Origin: Haemophilus paracuniculus
GTDB lineage: Bacteria; Pseudomonadota; Gammaproteobacteria; Enterobacterales; Pasteurellaceae
DNA length: 64,000 nt
Reading direction: 5' to 3'
Assembly: GCF_002015115.1 (NCBI RefSeq)
Contig: NZ_MUYA01000004.1
Location: forward strand, 93,820-157,819
A program made the position numbers and the translations under genes. The notes beneath the pieces were generated by a model. It saw only the letters and a program-made list of their open reading frames with translations, was not told the DNA's origin and did no database searches. Positions 52,701-63,826 of the stretch are shown piece by piece (position 1 is the first letter of the stretch; every line of letters begins with the position of its first letter).

Positions 52701-55007
52701 ATGTCAGCATTAAATCAACAAATCAGCCAAATCATTGCCGCCGAGTTAGCGGTGCGATCCGAGCAAATTTTTGCAGCGATAACCCTACTTGATGAGGGCA
52801 ACACCATTCCCTTTATCGCCCGTTATCGTAAAGAGGTTACGGGCGGTTTGGACGACACCCAACTTCGCCATTTTGAGACCCGTTTGATCTACCTGCGTGA
52901 GCTGAATGATCGGCGTGAGACGATCCTCAAATCCATTGAAGAACAGGGCAAATTAACGGACGAGTTGAAACTCAAAATCGAACAAACCCAAAGCAAAACC
53001 GAGTTGGAAGATCTCTATCTTCCTTACAAACCGAAACGCCGCACCCGTGGGCAGATTGCGATTGAGGCAGGGCTTGAACCGCTGGCGGAAACCTTGTGGA
53101 ATGATCCGAGCCAAACCCCTGAAACCGTGGCAGAAAACTATGTGAACGCAGAGAAAGGCGTGGCGGACGTGAAAGCCGCGTTGGACGGGGCGAGATACAT
53201 TCTAATGGAACGTTTCAGTGAAGATGCCGACTTGTTGGCAAAATTACGCCAATATCTCACTGCTAATGCCACCATTGAAGCGAAAGTGATCGAGGGCAAA
53301 GAAGCCGAGGGCGAGAAATTCCGTGATTATTTCGCCCACAGCGAACCGCTGAAAAATGTGCCGTCGCACCGTGCGTTGGCGATGTTCCGTGGTCGCAACG
53401 AGGGCATTTTGACCCTTTCCCTCAATGCCGATCCTGAACAAGAGGACGGCGTGCGTTCCAGCTATTGCGAAGAGATTATCCGTGAGCATTTGGGGGTGCA
53501 GCTGCGTCAGCAACCTGCGGATAACTGGCGTAGCCAAGTGATTAGCTGGACGTGGAAAATCAAAGCCGCCCTACACCTCGAAACCGAGCTAATGGGGGCG
53601 TTGCGAGAGCGAGCCGAAGATGAGGCGATTGATGTGTTCGCTCGCAACCTTTCTGCGTTGTTAATGGCAGCCCCTGCGGGTGCGAGAAACACAATGGGGC
53701 TTGACCCAGGTTTACGCACGGGCGTGAAGGTGGCGGTTGTGGATAACACAGGTAAATTGTTGGATACGGCGACCATTTATCCACATACAGGGCAAGCGGA
53801 TCTCGCCGCTAAAACCCTCTACACCCTCGGCAAAAAGCACAATGTCGATCTGATTGCGATTGGCAACGGCACTGCTTCCCGTGAAACGGAACGCTTTACC
53901 AAAGAGCTAATCAAAAGCTACGGCGACTGGCAACCGCAAACGGTGGTGGTGAGTGAGGCAGGGGCTTCGGTTTATTCTGCCTCGGAATTGGCGGCGGCAG
54001 AGTTCCCGACCCTTGATGTCTCCTTGCGTGGGGCGGTGTCGATTGCTCGCCGTTTGCAAGATCCGCTTGCCGAATTAGTGAAAATTGAACCGAAAGCGAT
54101 TGGCGTGGGGCAATATCAGCACGATGTCAATCAATCGCAACTGGCTCGCAAGCTCGATGCGGTGGTGGAAGATTGCGTCAATGCGGTGGGGGTTGATTTG
54201 AACACCGCATCCGCCCCGTTATTGGCTCGCGTGGCAGGAATGAGCAAAACGCTGGCTCAAAATATCGTGGCATATCGTGATGAAAACGGGCGTTTTAATG
54301 CACGTTCCGACCTTAAAAAAGTCCCTCGCCTTGGGCCGAAAGCCTTTGAGCAATGTGCAGGCTTTATGCGAATTTTGGGCGGCAAGAACCCGCTTGATGC
54401 GTCCAGCGTCCACCCCGAAGCCTATCCTGTGGTGGAAAAAATCCTACAAGCCACCGCTTGCACCCTTGGCGAGTTAATGGGCAACAGCACCAAAATCCAC
54501 CAACTCAACGCCCAGCAATTTGTTGATGAACAATTCGGCTTGCCAACCGTAAACGACATCTTCAAAGAGTTGGAAAAACCTGGGCGAGATCCCCGTGGCG
54601 AATTTAAAACCGCCACCTTTATGGACGGCGTGGAAGAGATCAGCGATCTTGCGGTCGGAATGATTTTGGAAGGCACGATCACCAACGTTACCAACTTTGG
54701 GGCGTTCGTGGATATCGGCGTACACCAAGACGGCTTGGTGCATATCTCAATGCTTTCCAACAGCTTCGTGGAAGATCCATACCAAGTGGTCAAAACGGGC
54801 GATGTGGTGAAAGTAAAAGTGCTGGAAGTCGATGTGGCTCGCAAACGCATCGCCCTCACAATGCGACTAGACGACAAACCGACGGACAAAAAAGCCCCAA
54901 CAAGCGGTCAGATCCGCGAAAAATCTCGCCAATCCGACCGTTCAAATAACCGCAATGCGTTTAGCAATAATGCTTTTGCTGATGCCTTAAAAGGGTGGAA
55001 AAAGTAA
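52701..55007 (+). CDS. tex: Transcription accessory protein Tex (S1 RNA-binding)
   Basis: 768-residue nucleic-acid-binding protein (E. coli YhgF). In order: N-terminal helical domain with [20 protein letters not shown]; a YqgF/RNaseH-like domain containing [16 protein letters not shown]; helix-hairpin-helix motifs ([20 protein letters not shown]); and a C-terminal S1 domain ([20 protein letters not shown]). Length matches YhgF (773). It affects expression of virulence or toxin genes in some pathogens. An uptake signal lies near its 3' end (about 54901). Confidence 0.94.
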   Translation: MSALNQQISQIIAAELAVRSEQIFAAITLLDEGNTIPFIARYRKEVTGGLDDTQLRHFETRLIYLRELNDRRETILKSIEEQGKLTDELKLKIEQTQSKTELEDLYLPYKPKRRTRGQIAIEAGLEPLAETLWNDPSQTPETVAENYVNAEKGVADVKAALDGARYILMERFSEDADLLAKLRQYLTANATIEAKVIEGKEAEGEKFRDYFAHSEPLKNVPSHRALAMFRGRNEGILTLSLNADPEQEDGVRSSYCEEIIREHLGVQLRQQPADNWRSQVISWTWKIKAALHLETELMGALRERAEDEAIDVFARNLSALLMAAPAGARNTMGLDPGLRTGVKVAVVDNTGKLLDTATIYPHTGQADLAAKTLYTLGKKHNVDLIAIGNGTASRETERFTKELIKSYGDWQPQTVVVSEAGASVYSASELAAAEFPTLDVSLRGAVSIARRLQDPLAELVKIEPKAIGVGQYQHDVNQSQLARKLDAVVEDCVNAVGVDLNTASAPLLARVAGMSKTLAQNIVAYRDENGRFNARSDLKKVPRLGPKAFEQCAGFMRILGGKNPLDASSVHPEAYPVVEKILQATACTLGELMGNSTKIHQLNAQQFVDEQFGLPTVNDIFKELEKPGRDPRGEFKTATFMDGVEEISDLAVGMILEGTITNVTNFGAFVDIGVHQDGLVHISMLSNSFVEDPYQVVKTGDVVKVKVLEVDVARKRIALTMRLDDKPTDKKAPTSGQIREKSRQSDRSNNRNAFSNNAFADALKGWKK

Positions 55008-55088
55008 AATAATAAAGCGGATTTTTGGTTTATAAATCAACACATTGAACGTGTTTTAGGCTTTTAAACGAAAAAGTGAAAAATCCGC

Positions 55089-55117
55089 TTGCATTGAAAG
55101 GGCAAAATCTCTATTAT
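55089..55117 (+). promoter_or_regulatory. Promoter of tRNA-Leu/tRNA-Gly
   Basis: TTGCAT (55089-55094), 17-base spacer, TATTAT (55112-55117), 11 bases before the tRNA-Leu 5' end. Confidence 0.75.
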
Positions 55118-55127
55118 GCACTTCGTT

Positions 55128-55214
55128 GCCCGAGTGGCGGAATCGGTAGACGCAAGGGATTTAAAATCCCTCGCCTTTCGGGGCGTGCCAGTTCAAGTCT
55201 GGCCTCGGGCACCA
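55128..55214 (+). tRNA. tRNA-Leu(TAA)
   Basis: 87 bases including CCA. Acceptor GCCCGAG/CTCGGGC. Anticodon stem AGGGA/TCCCT, loop TTTAAAA with anticodon TAA (55162-55164). Class II variable arm CGCCTTTCGGGGCG is present. Confidence 0.96.
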
Positions 55215-55229
55215 TTTAATTTACTCAAT

Positions 55230-55305
<76 letters not shown>

Positions 55306-55329
55306 TTTCAAAAAATCTTAAAAGAAGAT

Positions 55330-55351
55330 AGCACCGAGAGGTGCTTTTTTA
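55330..55351 (+). terminator. Terminator of the tRNA-Leu/Gly operon
   Basis: AGCACC (55330-55335) with GGTGCT (55340-55345), loop GAGA, then TTTTT. Confidence 0.85.
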
Positions 55352-55388
55352 TTGCCTGTTTTTTGTCAATTTCCATAATGAGAAATAA

Positions 55389-55425
55389 AAAATGCCGAAT
55401 ATGATGATTCGGCATTTTATTTTTT
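55389..55425. terminator. Terminator at the end of the polysaccharide locus
   Basis: AAAATGCCGAAT (55389-55400) with ATTCGGCATTTT (55407-55418), loop ATGATG. T-run to the right and A-run to the left, so it can work in both directions; on the minus strand it closes the rml genes. Confidence 0.8.
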
Positions 55426-55967
55426 TATGGGAATGTAACCGCTTGTGTTAAGGTTTTTCCTGCAAGATCTTTGGCAGAAAGGCTTGGCTCGCCTTCCACA
55501 TTCCATTCAATGCCTACGGTTGGATCATTCCAGATCAATGAATGTTCGGCTTTGGGATTGTAGTAATCGGTGCATTTGTACACAAATTCCGCTTCATCGC
55601 TGAGAACGTAAAATCCGTGGGCAAAGCCCTCGGGAACCCAAAGTTGGCGTTTGTTTTCTGCGGATAGTATTTCGCCCACCCATTGCCCAAATGTTGGCGA
55701 GCTACGGCGTAAATCCACGGCGACATCAAATACTGCCCCAGACACCACTCGTACCAATTTGCCTTGGGTATTTGCCGTTTGGTAATGCAAGCCTCGCAGA
55801 ACGCCTTTGACCGATTTTGAGTGATTTTCTTGCACGAAAATGCGGTCGGCAACGTTTTGGCGAAACCATTCATCACGGAAAGTTTCCATAAAAAAGCCGC
55901 GTTCATCGCCGAAAATTTGCGGTTCAAGCAATTTTACATCGGGGATTTTTGTTTCGATAATTTTCAT
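55425..55967 (-). CDS. rfbC: dTDP-4-dehydrorhamnose 3,5-epimerase
   Basis: 180-residue cupin-fold enzyme, third step of dTDP-L-rhamnose synthesis. The catalytic region is seen in VKGVLRGLHYQ (His about residue 60) and in FGQWVGEILSAENKRQLWVP; GFAHGFYVLSD is also typical. Length matches RmlC proteins (about 180-185). It is the last gene of the leftward rfbB-rfbA-rfbD-rfbC run and ends in a terminator. Confidence 0.94.
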   Translation of the reverse strand: MKIIETKIPDVKLLEPQIFGDERGFFMETFRDEWFRQNVADRIFVQENHSKSVKGVLRGLHYQTANTQGKLVRVVSGAVFDVAVDLRRSSPTFGQWVGEILSAENKRQLWVPEGFAHGFYVLSDEAEFVYKCTDYYNPKAEHSLIWNDPTVGIEWNVEGEPSLSAKDLAGKTLTQAVTFP

Positions 55968-55976
55968 CGCAATTCC

Positions 55977-56849
55977 TTAGCCGTATGCCTTGATATTGTT
56001 GAGGGCTTGTTGCCAGTCGCTCGGTTTGATCCCAAAAGTTTGTTCAATTTTGCTCAAATTAAGGCAAGAATTGAGGGGGCGTTTTGCAGGGGTTGGGTAA
56101 TCCGCCGTGGTGATGGGGCGAACAAGCGGTCGTTTTTCGAGGATTTTTTGCGTTTCGGCTTCGGCAAAAATCGCTTGGGCGAAGTCGTACCAACTCACAT
56201 AAGGCAAGCCTGTGAAATGGTAAATGCCAAACGCATTTTTGCCCGCCAGAATTTGTTCGGCGATGTTGATGAGTGCGGCGGCAATATCCCCTGCGTAAGT
56301 GGGCGATCCTTTTTGATCGGCGACCACGCCGAGGCTGTCTCGTTCTTTGCCTAAGCGGATCATCGTTTTGACAAAATTATGCCCGATTTCGCCGAAAACC
56401 CAAGCGGTGCGTAAAATCACGGAACGCGGGTTTGCCTGTTGCACGGCGATCTCGCCTGCGAGTTTGGTTTCGCCGTAAACGCTTTGTGGATCGGTCGGAT
56501 CGCTTTCCAAATAAGGCTGCGAACCTTGTCCGTTGAACACATAATCGGTGGAAATATGCAACATCACCGCTCCGACTTTGGCACTTGCCTCGGCGAGATA
56601 TAATGCCCCTTTTTCGTTCACCGCTTGGCAGAGTTCGGTTTCTGTTTCCGCTTTATCCACCGCCGTGTAAGCGGCGGCGTTAATCACTACATCAGGGCGA
56701 TAGCTTTCAATCAGGGAACTGACCGCTTGCGGATCGGTAATATCAAGCTCGTTGCGATCCACCGCTAGAAATTCGGCTTTCCCCGTAAGTTGTTGCACGA
56801 GGCAATGTCCAACTTGCCCCTTGCTACCTGTAATCAGAAATTTAGCCAT
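55977..56849 (-). CDS. rfbD: dTDP-4-dehydrorhamnose reductase
   Basis: 290-residue short-chain dehydrogenase-fold enzyme that makes dTDP-L-rhamnose. NAD(P) motif [16 protein letters not shown] at the N-terminus; [10 protein letters not shown] and the YxxxK motif YGETKLAGE (about residue 128). Its start overlaps the rfbA stop by 8 bases (ATGGCTAA), so it is translationally coupled. It contains an uptake signal (about 56122). Confidence 0.93.
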   Translation of the reverse strand: MAKFLITGSKGQVGHCLVQQLTGKAEFLAVDRNELDITDPQAVSSLIESYRPDVVINAAAYTAVDKAETETELCQAVNEKGALYLAEASAKVGAVMLHISTDYVFNGQGSQPYLESDPTDPQSVYGETKLAGEIAVQQANPRSVILRTAWVFGEIGHNFVKTMIRLGKERDSLGVVADQKGSPTYAGDIAAALINIAEQILAGKNAFGIYHFTGLPYVSWYDFAQAIFAEAETQKILEKRPLVRPITTADYPTPAKRPLNSCLNLSKIEQTFGIKPSDWQQALNNIKAYG

Positions 56850-57726
56850 TGCGAGCGTCCCTCACTAAGCGTAGCAGATATTGCCCGTATTCGTTTTTTG
56901 CCATTGGCTTGGCAAGTTTTTCGACTTGCTCGCTCGAAAGCCAGCCATTTCGCCACGCAATTTCTTCAAGGCAGGCGACGCGTAAATTTTGAATATGCTC
57001 AACGGCTTTCACGAAAGCGGCGGCTTCGTGCAAGCTATCGTGCGTGCCAGTGTCTAGCCACGCAAAACCTCGACCGAGAATTTGTACGTTGAGCGTGCCG
57101 TCTTCCAAATACATTTGGTTGATGGTGGTAATTTCGAGTTCGCCACGGTCAGACGGTTTAACCTGTTTGGCAAATTCCACGACACGATTATCGTAGAAAT
57201 ATAAGCCTGTTACCGCCCAGTCAGATTTTGGTTTGAGCGGTTTTTCTTCGATAGAAAGTGCTTTGAAATTTTCGTCAAATTCGACCACACCGAAACGTTC
57301 AGGATCTTTCACTTGGTAGCCGAAAACCGTTGCCCCTTTTTCTTTCACGTTTTCGACCGCTTGTTTGAGGGTAGCGGTGAAACTTTGTCCGTAGAAAATG
57401 TTGTCGCCAAGCACGAGACAGACACTATCGTTGCTGATAAATTTTTCGCCGATAATAAAGGCTTGGGCGAGACCGTCTGGGCTAGGTTGGATTTCGTAGC
57501 TAAGATTGATGCCAAAATCTGAACCATCGCCGAGTAAGCGTTTGAAACTGTCGCTATCTTCGGGGGTGGTGATGATTAAAATATCGCGGATTCCTGCCAG
57601 CATTAGTACGGAAAGCGGATAGTAAATCATCGGTTTGTCGTAAACGGGCAGCAGTTGTTTTGACACGCCACGGGTGATTGGATAAAGGCGAGTGCCAGAG
57701 CCGCCCGCCAGAATAATGCCTTTCAT
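56842..57726 (-). CDS. rfbA: Glucose-1-phosphate thymidylyltransferase
   Basis: 294-residue nucleotidyltransferase, first step of dTDP-rhamnose synthesis. N-terminal [21 protein letters not shown] is the nucleotide-binding loop; [10 protein letters not shown] and [20 protein letters not shown] are family blocks. The start ATG 57726 overlaps the rfbB stop in TAATG; an open frame upstream of it is the overlap with rfbB and is not coding. Length matches E. coli RfbA (293). Confidence 0.95.
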   Translation of the reverse strand: MKGIILAGGSGTRLYPITRGVSKQLLPVYDKPMIYYPLSVLMLAGIRDILIITTPEDSDSFKRLLGDGSDFGINLSYEIQPSPDGLAQAFIIGEKFISNDSVCLVLGDNIFYGQSFTATLKQAVENVKEKGATVFGYQVKDPERFGVVEFDENFKALSIEEKPLKPKSDWAVTGLYFYDNRVVEFAKQVKPSDRGELEITTINQMYLEDGTLNVQILGRGFAWLDTGTHDSLHEAAAFVKAVEHIQNLRVACLEEIAWRNGWLSSEQVEKLAKPMAKNEYGQYLLRLVRDARNG

Positions 57727-58817
57727 TATTTGTTTACCCCCAAACGTTGCCCTGCGTAACTGCCATCTTGAATTGGCTTCCACCATTGTGGGTTGTTGAT
57801 GTACCATTCCACCGTTTTGCGTAAGCCTGTTTCAAAGGTTTCTTGCGGTTTCCAGCCGAGATCTTTGCCGATCTTAGTGGCATCGATCGCATAGCGTTTG
57901 TCGTGCCCTGGGCGATCTTGAACGTAGGTAATTAAGGATTTGAAATCGTCAATATGGGCGATTTTGTCGGCGTAAGCGGTCAGTTTCCCCTCTTTTTTCG
58001 CCAGATTGAGGATTTCGCAAATTGCCGTAACCACTTCGAGGTTAGTTTTTTCATTGTGCCCGCCGATGTTGTAACTTTCGCCGAGTTTGCCCTCGTTTAA
58101 GACCAAATATAAGGCACGGGCGTGATCTTCCACGAATAACCAGTCGCGGATTTGATCGCCTTTGCCGTAGATCGGCAAGTTTTTACCGTGAATGGCATTG
58201 AGGATCACGAGGGGGATCAGTTTTTCTGGGAAGTGGAAAAAACCGTAGTTATTTGAGCAGTTTGTAAGCACGACTGGCAAGCCGTAGGTGCGATGCCACG
58301 CTCTGACTAAGTGATCGCTTGCGGCTTTTGAGGCTGAGTATGGGCTACTCGGCTCGTAAGGGGTGGTTTCCGTGAAAAGATCTGTTGTGCCGTCTAGATC
58401 GCCAAAAACTTCATCGGTAGAAATATGGTGAAAACGGAAAGTGGATTTTTTCTCGCCGTCAAGTTGGTTGTAGTATTGGCGAGCGGCTTCCAGCAGTGTG
58501 TAAGTGCCGACAATGTTGGTCTCAATAAAAGCAGCAGGCCCGTCAATTGAGCGATCAACGTGGCTTTCAGCGGCAAGGTGCATAATCGCATCGGGCTGAT
58601 ATTTGCTAAATAATTCAGCAATCTTACCGCTATCACAAATATCCACTTGTTCAAAATGGTAACGTGGGTTACTACTCACACTTTCAAGCGAGGACAAATT
58701 CCCCGCATAGGTAAGCTTATCAATATTAACCACAATGTCTTGGGTGTTGTTAATAATATGGCGAACAACCGCAGAACCGATAAAGCCTGCACCGCCGGTG
58801 ATGAAGATTGTTTTCAT
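57726..58817 (-). CDS. rfbB: dTDP-glucose 4,6-dehydratase
   Basis: 363-residue NAD-dependent extended short-chain dehydrogenase. NAD motif [39 protein letters not shown] and active-site Tyr-Lys in [16 protein letters not shown] are all visible. Length matches RmlB (about 355-361). First of the four rml genes; it lies 9 bases after the O-antigen ligase gene, so the whole locus can be one transcript. Confidence 0.95.
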   Translation of the reverse strand: MKTIFITGGAGFIGSAVVRHIINNTQDIVVNIDKLTYAGNLSSLESVSSNPRYHFEQVDICDSGKIAELFSKYQPDAIMHLAAESHVDRSIDGPAAFIETNIVGTYTLLEAARQYYNQLDGEKKSTFRFHHISTDEVFGDLDGTTDLFTETTPYEPSSPYSASKAASDHLVRAWHRTYGLPVVLTNCSNNYGFFHFPEKLIPLVILNAIHGKNLPIYGKGDQIRDWLFVEDHARALYLVLNEGKLGESYNIGGHNEKTNLEVVTAICEILNLAKKEGKLTAYADKIAHIDDFKSLITYVQDRPGHDKRYAIDATKIGKDLGWKPQETFETGLRKTVEWYINNPQWWKPIQDGSYAGQRLGVNK

Positions 58818-58826
58818 AATTTTTCT

Positions 58827-60092
58827 CTATTTTACGATTTGATTAACGTAATTCTGCTTTTGAATATATATTGCTGAATAAAGTACGAACAATACAAAGA
58901 AATAGAAAATATTGCCTGAATTATGAGCTAAAAAACTTTGAGTCAAGCTATAACTCATTACTGAAATAATATGTACTATTCCTAAGGTAGATAATAATTT
59001 AAGTTCGACAGTATTATGGTATTTCCTTAATGTATGGATAAAAAATACCAATGGAATAATAAAAATAGCAAGTAGTCCTATTAAACCATTTATTCCTCGT
59101 TTGGCTAAGGCATCTATATATTGGTTATGTGCGTGAGTATAATTTTCAACTCGTTTTGCCAGTTTCTTTTCGCTAACCAATTTCTTTTGATTTTCTAAGA
59201 AACCTTCTTCGCCCCAACCAAATAATGGCTTTTCTTGGAAAGAGAAGTAAGCTCCTTTCCACATTTCAAAACGTTCACCCGCAGATGAGTTAATTTTATT
59301 TTGAGTGGAAAATCTTATTACTTCGTTCGTTGAAATAATAATTCTATCCATTATTTTTGTTTGAGAATTGAATAAAAACAAGCTTCCTATGAGTAGCGAG
59401 ACGATAATAATCATCTTAGAAAGTAGTTTTTTATTTAATTCTTTACGATAAATGAACAATATAACAGCAAGTAGCAATGGAACACCAATCCAGCCACCTC
59501 TTGCCTGTGATAATACACTTGCTAAAATTCCACCAAAACTTGCAAGAAGAGTAATAAGTGCGTATTTATTCTGCTTTTTATGGCCAAAATATAATGCAAT
59601 AACTAGGCTAAGCATACCTAATGACATTGAAATATCGCCTAGTTGTATTTTCATTTGTAGTCTAAATGCAGATGGAAGATTAAGAATGAATCTATGGTAA
59701 AGCGCTACTATGCCAGCAACCACAGAACCAATAGGAATACTCCAAACTAAAAATTTGTAATTAAATTTATGATGGCATAGAAAAATTACTATGGTAAATA
59801 ATAGTAGAACTCTTAGTGGATTATCTAATTGTTTGAATGCACCTTTATTGAATATCCAAGAAATAAAAAATCCCACAAAATAAAACAATACGGTATAAAA
59901 TAGCCATTTATGCTGAATGTTTATTTTTTTATTCTGGATAAGATAATAAATCCCATATAAAACAGAAACAACAAGTAATATATTTGCTGAATTATAACCT
60001 TTGGGAAAGGCGAGTAACACGATGAAAAAAAGTGCCACAAGCCAATTTGCGCCCAATGGGATATATCTCATCATATTTTTTATAGATGACAT
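58827..60092 (-). CDS. O-antigen ligase family membrane protein (Wzy/WaaL fold)
   Basis: 421-residue polytopic membrane protein with about 11-12 hydrophobic segments. The large periplasmic loop between later helices carries the Wzy_C-type pattern GWGEEGFLENQKKL..ENYTHAHNQYIDALAKRGI, including the conserved HxxH-like NxxxD/HNQY residues. It either attaches O-antigen to lipid A-core (WaaL) or polymerises repeat units (Wzy); sequence alone does not decide. AT-rich compared with the rml genes. It overlaps nothing and lies 2 bases after the epimerase stop. Confidence 0.78.
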   Translation of the reverse strand: MSSIKNMMRYIPLGANWLVALFFIVLLAFPKGYNSANILLVVSVLYGIYYLIQNKKINIQHKWLFYTVLFYFVGFFISWIFNKGAFKQLDNPLRVLLLFTIVIFLCHHKFNYKFLVWSIPIGSVVAGIVALYHRFILNLPSAFRLQMKIQLGDISMSLGMLSLVIALYFGHKKQNKYALITLLASFGGILASVLSQARGGWIGVPLLLAVILFIYRKELNKKLLSKMIIIVSLLIGSLFLFNSQTKIMDRIIISTNEVIRFSTQNKINSSAGERFEMWKGAYFSFQEKPLFGWGEEGFLENQKKLVSEKKLAKRVENYTHAHNQYIDALAKRGINGLIGLLAIFIIPLVFFIHTLRKYHNTVELKLLSTLGIVHIISVMSYSLTQSFLAHNSGNIFYFFVLFVLYSAIYIQKQNYVNQIVK

Positions 60093-60094
60093 AA

Positions 60095-62005
60095 TTAATA
60101 TCTAATTCCTGAACAATGTACCACATCAACAATATCTGTGGTTGGATTAAAACCAGTTGGTGCATCAAGCAAAATTTGTCGGATTTTGCTATATTCAGAT
60201 GCTTCGCAAGCATTGTCTAATTGTTCTAATACTGCAAGCAATTCATCAAAAGAGAGGGAAACCTCTTCCGAGGTCATAATGCGATCGTGCTGGGTTTGTT
60301 GAACATTATCGCCCGCAATAAGTAACTCTTCATAAAGTTTTTCGCCAGGTCTTAAACCTGTATAGGTAATCTCAATATCACCAGTTGGGTTATCTTCTGT
60401 TTTTAGTTTTAAACCAGATAATTCAATCAGATTTTTGGCTAACTCAACAATACGAACTGGCTCACCCATATCAAGAATAAAGACATCCCCGCCTTTTGCC
60501 ATTGCACCCGCTTGTATTACAAGTTGGGCAGCTTCTGGGATGGTCATAAAATAGCGAATGATATCAGGGTGAGTAACAGTAATTGGACCACCTTTTTGTA
60601 TCTGTTTTCGGAATAGTGGGATAACAGATCCCGATGAACCTAACACATTTCCAAATCTAACCATACTAAAACAGGTGTCCGTCTCTTTTGACATTTGCTG
60701 AGCTAATGCTTGCAAACATAATTCAGCCATTCTTTTCGTTGCACCCATAACATTAGTTGGTCTTACTGCTTTATCCGTTGAAATAAGCACGAATGATTTC
60801 ACATTATACTTAGCGGCAAGTTTAGCTGTATAGTATGTACCAAAAATATTATTACGAACACCCTCAATGATATTGTATTCAACGAGCGGAACGTGCTTAT
60901 AAGCGGCTGCGTGATAAATAGTATCAATTGGGAATGTCGATAATACTTTGTCTAAACGCTCAATATTTTGCACATTTCCTAAAATAGGAATAATTTCAAT
61001 AGCGTCTAGTTTTTCTCTCTTAATGATTTCTTGTAATTCCATTTGAATGGAATATAAAGAAAACTCAGAAAGTTCAAATAAAATAAGCTTTTTAGGTGAG
61101 TTTCTAACAATTTGACGGCAAAGTTCGGAACCAATAGATCCACCAGCCCCCGTTACCATAACAACTTGGTCAAAAACGTTTTTTTGCAATAAATCCTTAT
61201 TTGGTTGAACAGGATCTCGACCTAATAAATTTTCAATTTTAACTTCGCGTAATTCATCAATTTTTGCAGTCCCTTGCAAAATTTCTTCCATATCTGGGAT
61301 AGTCTGAATTTTGAGCTTTAATGATGATAAATGCTTAATAATTGCTTTACGCTCAGCTCTTGAAGCACTTGGAATAGCTAATAAAATCGTTTTGATTTGA
61401 TATGCACCAACTAATTTTTCAACATCATCAAGTGAATATACCCTTTTTCCAAGAATGTGAGTACCTTGTAGTTTTTTATTATCATCAATAAAACCATGAA
61501 TACGATAGCGGTAAGCGTGTCTTAACATTACGGCTAATTGTCTGCCATTTGAGCCAGCACCGTAAATTAAAATAGATTCACTATCTTTATCTAAAATTAA
61601 GCCTATATAGTATCTCGCTAAAATGCGAATACTACTACATAACATAAACACATAGGCACAATAAATAATTGGAACTGTTTTAGGAATAAAAGAATCTGTT
61701 AATAGTGATAATAAGGTAACACAAATAGCAGAAACAATAGACCCTAAACCAATTAAAGCTAATGTTCTAAACGAAATATATCGTAATATTGCTTGATATA
61801 GCCCTAATTTAGCAAAGACAAGAATAGTAACAATCACTGTTCCAGATAAAACAATTAATACTTCATTAGTTTCAAAAGTATTAATATTTCCTAGCCTTGT
61901 CCAATAAGCAAGCAAAAAAGAAAACACGATAAGTAATGTATCAACAAACAGACTTATCATTTTCTTAATTGTTCTTGATAGATTAAAAATAATATAATCA
62001 ATCAT
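60095..62005 (-). CDS. UDP-sugar 4,6-dehydratase, WbpM/PglF/CapD family
   Basis: 636-residue membrane-anchored enzyme. Four hydrophobic helices (about 12-130) are followed by a Rossmann-like middle domain (ILIYGAGSNGRQLAVML) and a C-terminal dehydratase with VVMVTGAGGSIGSELCRQI and STDKAVRPTNVMGATKRMAE. In this family Met replaces the usual catalytic Tyr in VMGATK, as in PglF. It converts UDP-GlcNAc to the 4-keto-6-deoxy sugar. With the aminotransferase next to it, it likely makes a UDP-4-amino-4,6-dideoxy sugar such as a bacillosamine or FucNAc4N precursor (inference). Confidence 0.88.
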   Translation of the reverse strand: MIDYIIFNLSRTIKKMISLFVDTLLIVFSFLLAYWTRLGNINTFETNEVLIVLSGTVIVTILVFAKLGLYQAILRYISFRTLALIGLGSIVSAICVTLLSLLTDSFIPKTVPIIYCAYVFMLCSSIRILARYYIGLILDKDSESILIYGAGSNGRQLAVMLRHAYRYRIHGFIDDNKKLQGTHILGKRVYSLDDVEKLVGAYQIKTILLAIPSASRAERKAIIKHLSSLKLKIQTIPDMEEILQGTAKIDELREVKIENLLGRDPVQPNKDLLQKNVFDQVVMVTGAGGSIGSELCRQIVRNSPKKLILFELSEFSLYSIQMELQEIIKREKLDAIEIIPILGNVQNIERLDKVLSTFPIDTIYHAAAYKHVPLVEYNIIEGVRNNIFGTYYTAKLAAKYNVKSFVLISTDKAVRPTNVMGATKRMAELCLQALAQQMSKETDTCFSMVRFGNVLGSSGSVIPLFRKQIQKGGPITVTHPDIIRYFMTIPEAAQLVIQAGAMAKGGDVFILDMGEPVRIVELAKNLIELSGLKLKTEDNPTGDIEITYTGLRPGEKLYEELLIAGDNVQQTQHDRIMTSEEVSLSFDELLAVLEQLDNACEASEYSKIRQILLDAPTGFNPTTDIVDVVHCSGIRY

Positions 62006-62048
62006 AATTTGTTTCGTCTATAAAATTGATAAAAGTATTAATCTTTAA

Positions 62049-63188
62049 TTATCCTTGGAAGAAGGAAATAATTATTTGATCGATTTCTTGTAAATCTTGT
62101 TCTGTTAAATTTGATCCAGATGGAAGGCACAAACCATTTTGGAATAATTTTTCTGCCACACCGTTTCCATAGTACTCACAATCTTTAAAGATTGGTTGTA
62201 AGTGCATCGGTTTCCACAATGGTCTTGATTCAATACCTTTTTCCAATAATGCAAGACGCAACCCTTCCCGATCTTTTCCGTTTGTTAAAGTTGGATCGAT
62301 AAGGATAGTCGTAAGCCAGTAATTTGAATAGTAATCTTCACTTGGCTCTGAAAGAATTGTTACACCCTTGATGTCTTTAAATAACCGACGATAATGCTGA
62401 TTTATAGCACGTCTAGCATTAACTCGATCTGTCAATACTTCCATTTGACCACAACCAATTCCAGCACAAATATTACTCATTCGGTAATTGTAGCCAATGT
62501 TGCTATGCTCATAATGTGGTGTATTATCCCTAGCTTGCGTAGATAAGAAAGTCGTTTTTTGCTTATCTTGTTGTGAATGGCAAACTAAGGCACCACCACC
62601 TGATGTTGTAATGATTTTGTTGCCATTAAATGAAAGCACACCAAATTTTCCGAATGTACCACATTGTTTGCCTTTGTAAGTTGAGCCAAGTGCTTCCGCA
62701 GCATCTTCAATAAGGGGGATATCATATTTTGCACAAATTTCTTCAATTTTATCTGCTTTGAAAGGCATACCATATAAATGTACAGCAATAATTGCCTTAG
62801 GCTTTTTGCCTTTCTCTATGCAGCCTAAAATAGCTTTTTCGAGTGATTCAGGGCAAATATTCCAAGTGTCTTCTTCTGAATCTACGAATACAGGGGTAGC
62901 ACCAAGATAAACAATAGGATTCGCAGATGCAGCAAAAGTCATTGACTGGCAAATAACAACGTCATTTTTTTGTACATCACATTGGACAAGAGCTAAATGC
63001 AATGCAGCTGTACCCGCAGAAAGAGCCGAAACATAGGTATTATCACCCAAAAAAGTTTCTAGCTTTTGTTCAAAATTATTAACATTGGGACCAAGCGGTG
63101 CGATCCAGTTTTGTTCAAATGCTTCGTGAATATAATTGAGTTCATTTCCACCCATATGTGGGGAAGATAAATAAATTCTAATGCTCAT
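62049..63188 (-). CDS. DegT/DnrJ/EryC1/StrS-family sugar aminotransferase
   Basis: 379-residue PLP enzyme. N-terminal IYLSSPHMGGNELNYIHEAF; LSAGTAALHLALVQ; PLP Lys in SFNGNKIITTSGGGALVC (about residue 190). It aminates the 4-keto sugar made by the adjacent WbpM/PglF-type dehydratase (PglE-like), giving a 4-amino-4,6-dideoxy sugar. Its start overlaps the HAD stop (ATGA). It lies 43 bases upstream of the dehydratase gene. Confidence 0.87.
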   Translation of the reverse strand: MSIRIYLSSPHMGGNELNYIHEAFEQNWIAPLGPNVNNFEQKLETFLGDNTYVSALSAGTAALHLALVQCDVQKNDVVICQSMTFAASANPIVYLGATPVFVDSEEDTWNICPESLEKAILGCIEKGKKPKAIIAVHLYGMPFKADKIEEICAKYDIPLIEDAAEALGSTYKGKQCGTFGKFGVLSFNGNKIITTSGGGALVCHSQQDKQKTTFLSTQARDNTPHYEHSNIGYNYRMSNICAGIGCGQMEVLTDRVNARRAINQHYRRLFKDIKGVTILSEPSEDYYSNYWLTTILIDPTLTNGKDREGLRLALLEKGIESRPLWKPMHLQPIFKDCEYYGNGVAEKLFQNGLCLPSGSNLTEQDLQEIDQIIISFFQG

Positions 63189-63826
63189 AATAAGTCCTTT
63201 AATTCGGAAATAGTTTGTATTTTATATTTTGGTAAGTACTCACTGCTTACTTGATCAAAATTTTGAGGATGAATGTTTCTTCCTCCATCAAGTAAGCATA
63301 CTGTATCCCAACCTAGTTTATTTGGTGCTAAAAAATCTTTACGAGGATTATCTGCAATATAAATATACTTTTCGATATCATATTCGTTATCCATAAAGAC
63401 TTTATAATTCTCTGGATTTGGTTTTTCTGAACCAAATTCCTCAGAAATAATGATTTTCTGAAAAATTGAATCCAGTCCTAATGCAATAATTTTATTTCTT
63501 TGAGTTAGACTACGTCCATCTGTTATTATTCCAAGTAAGTAGTCATTTTCTTTACAAAAATTAAGAACTTCGTTTGTCTCTTGGGATAATGAAATTGCTG
63601 GCATATGTTCTCTATACAATTTCAATAGAGTTTGCTTTTCTATATTAGGATAATGAGCAATTAGCCAATCAAACACATTTTCACTTAGGTGATACTTTTC
63701 TTTCATTTTAGAAAATAAGTTAGCATCTGGTGAAATATAATTTGCAATTTCCTTATAGGCTGAATAAAGAAAATCTATTTCATTATATAGAGTATCATCT
63801 AAATCAAAGACAACATATTTATTCAT
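63185..63826 (-). CDS. HAD-superfamily hydrolase
   Basis: 213-residue haloacid-dehalogenase-like phosphatase. Motif I is YVVFDLDDTLYNE (nucleophile Asp about residue 8), motif II is in LGIITDGRS, and motifs III/IV are in EEFGSEKPNPENYK and IYIADNPRKDFLAP. The small cap is in the N-terminal half (about 15-85). It overlaps the aminotransferase by ATGA and the upstream ATP-grasp frame by 8 bases. Substrate unknown; in such loci it may dephosphorylate a sugar or amino-acid donor. Confidence 0.82.
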   Translation of the reverse strand: MNKYVVFDLDDTLYNEIDFLYSAYKEIANYISPDANLFSKMKEKYHLSENVFDWLIAHYPNIEKQTLLKLYREHMPAISLSQETNEVLNFCKENDYLLGIITDGRSLTQRNKIIALGLDSIFQKIIISEEFGSEKPNPENYKVFMDNEYDIEKYIYIADNPRKDFLAPNKLGWDTVCLLDGGRNIHPQNFDQVSSEYLPKYKIQTISELKDLL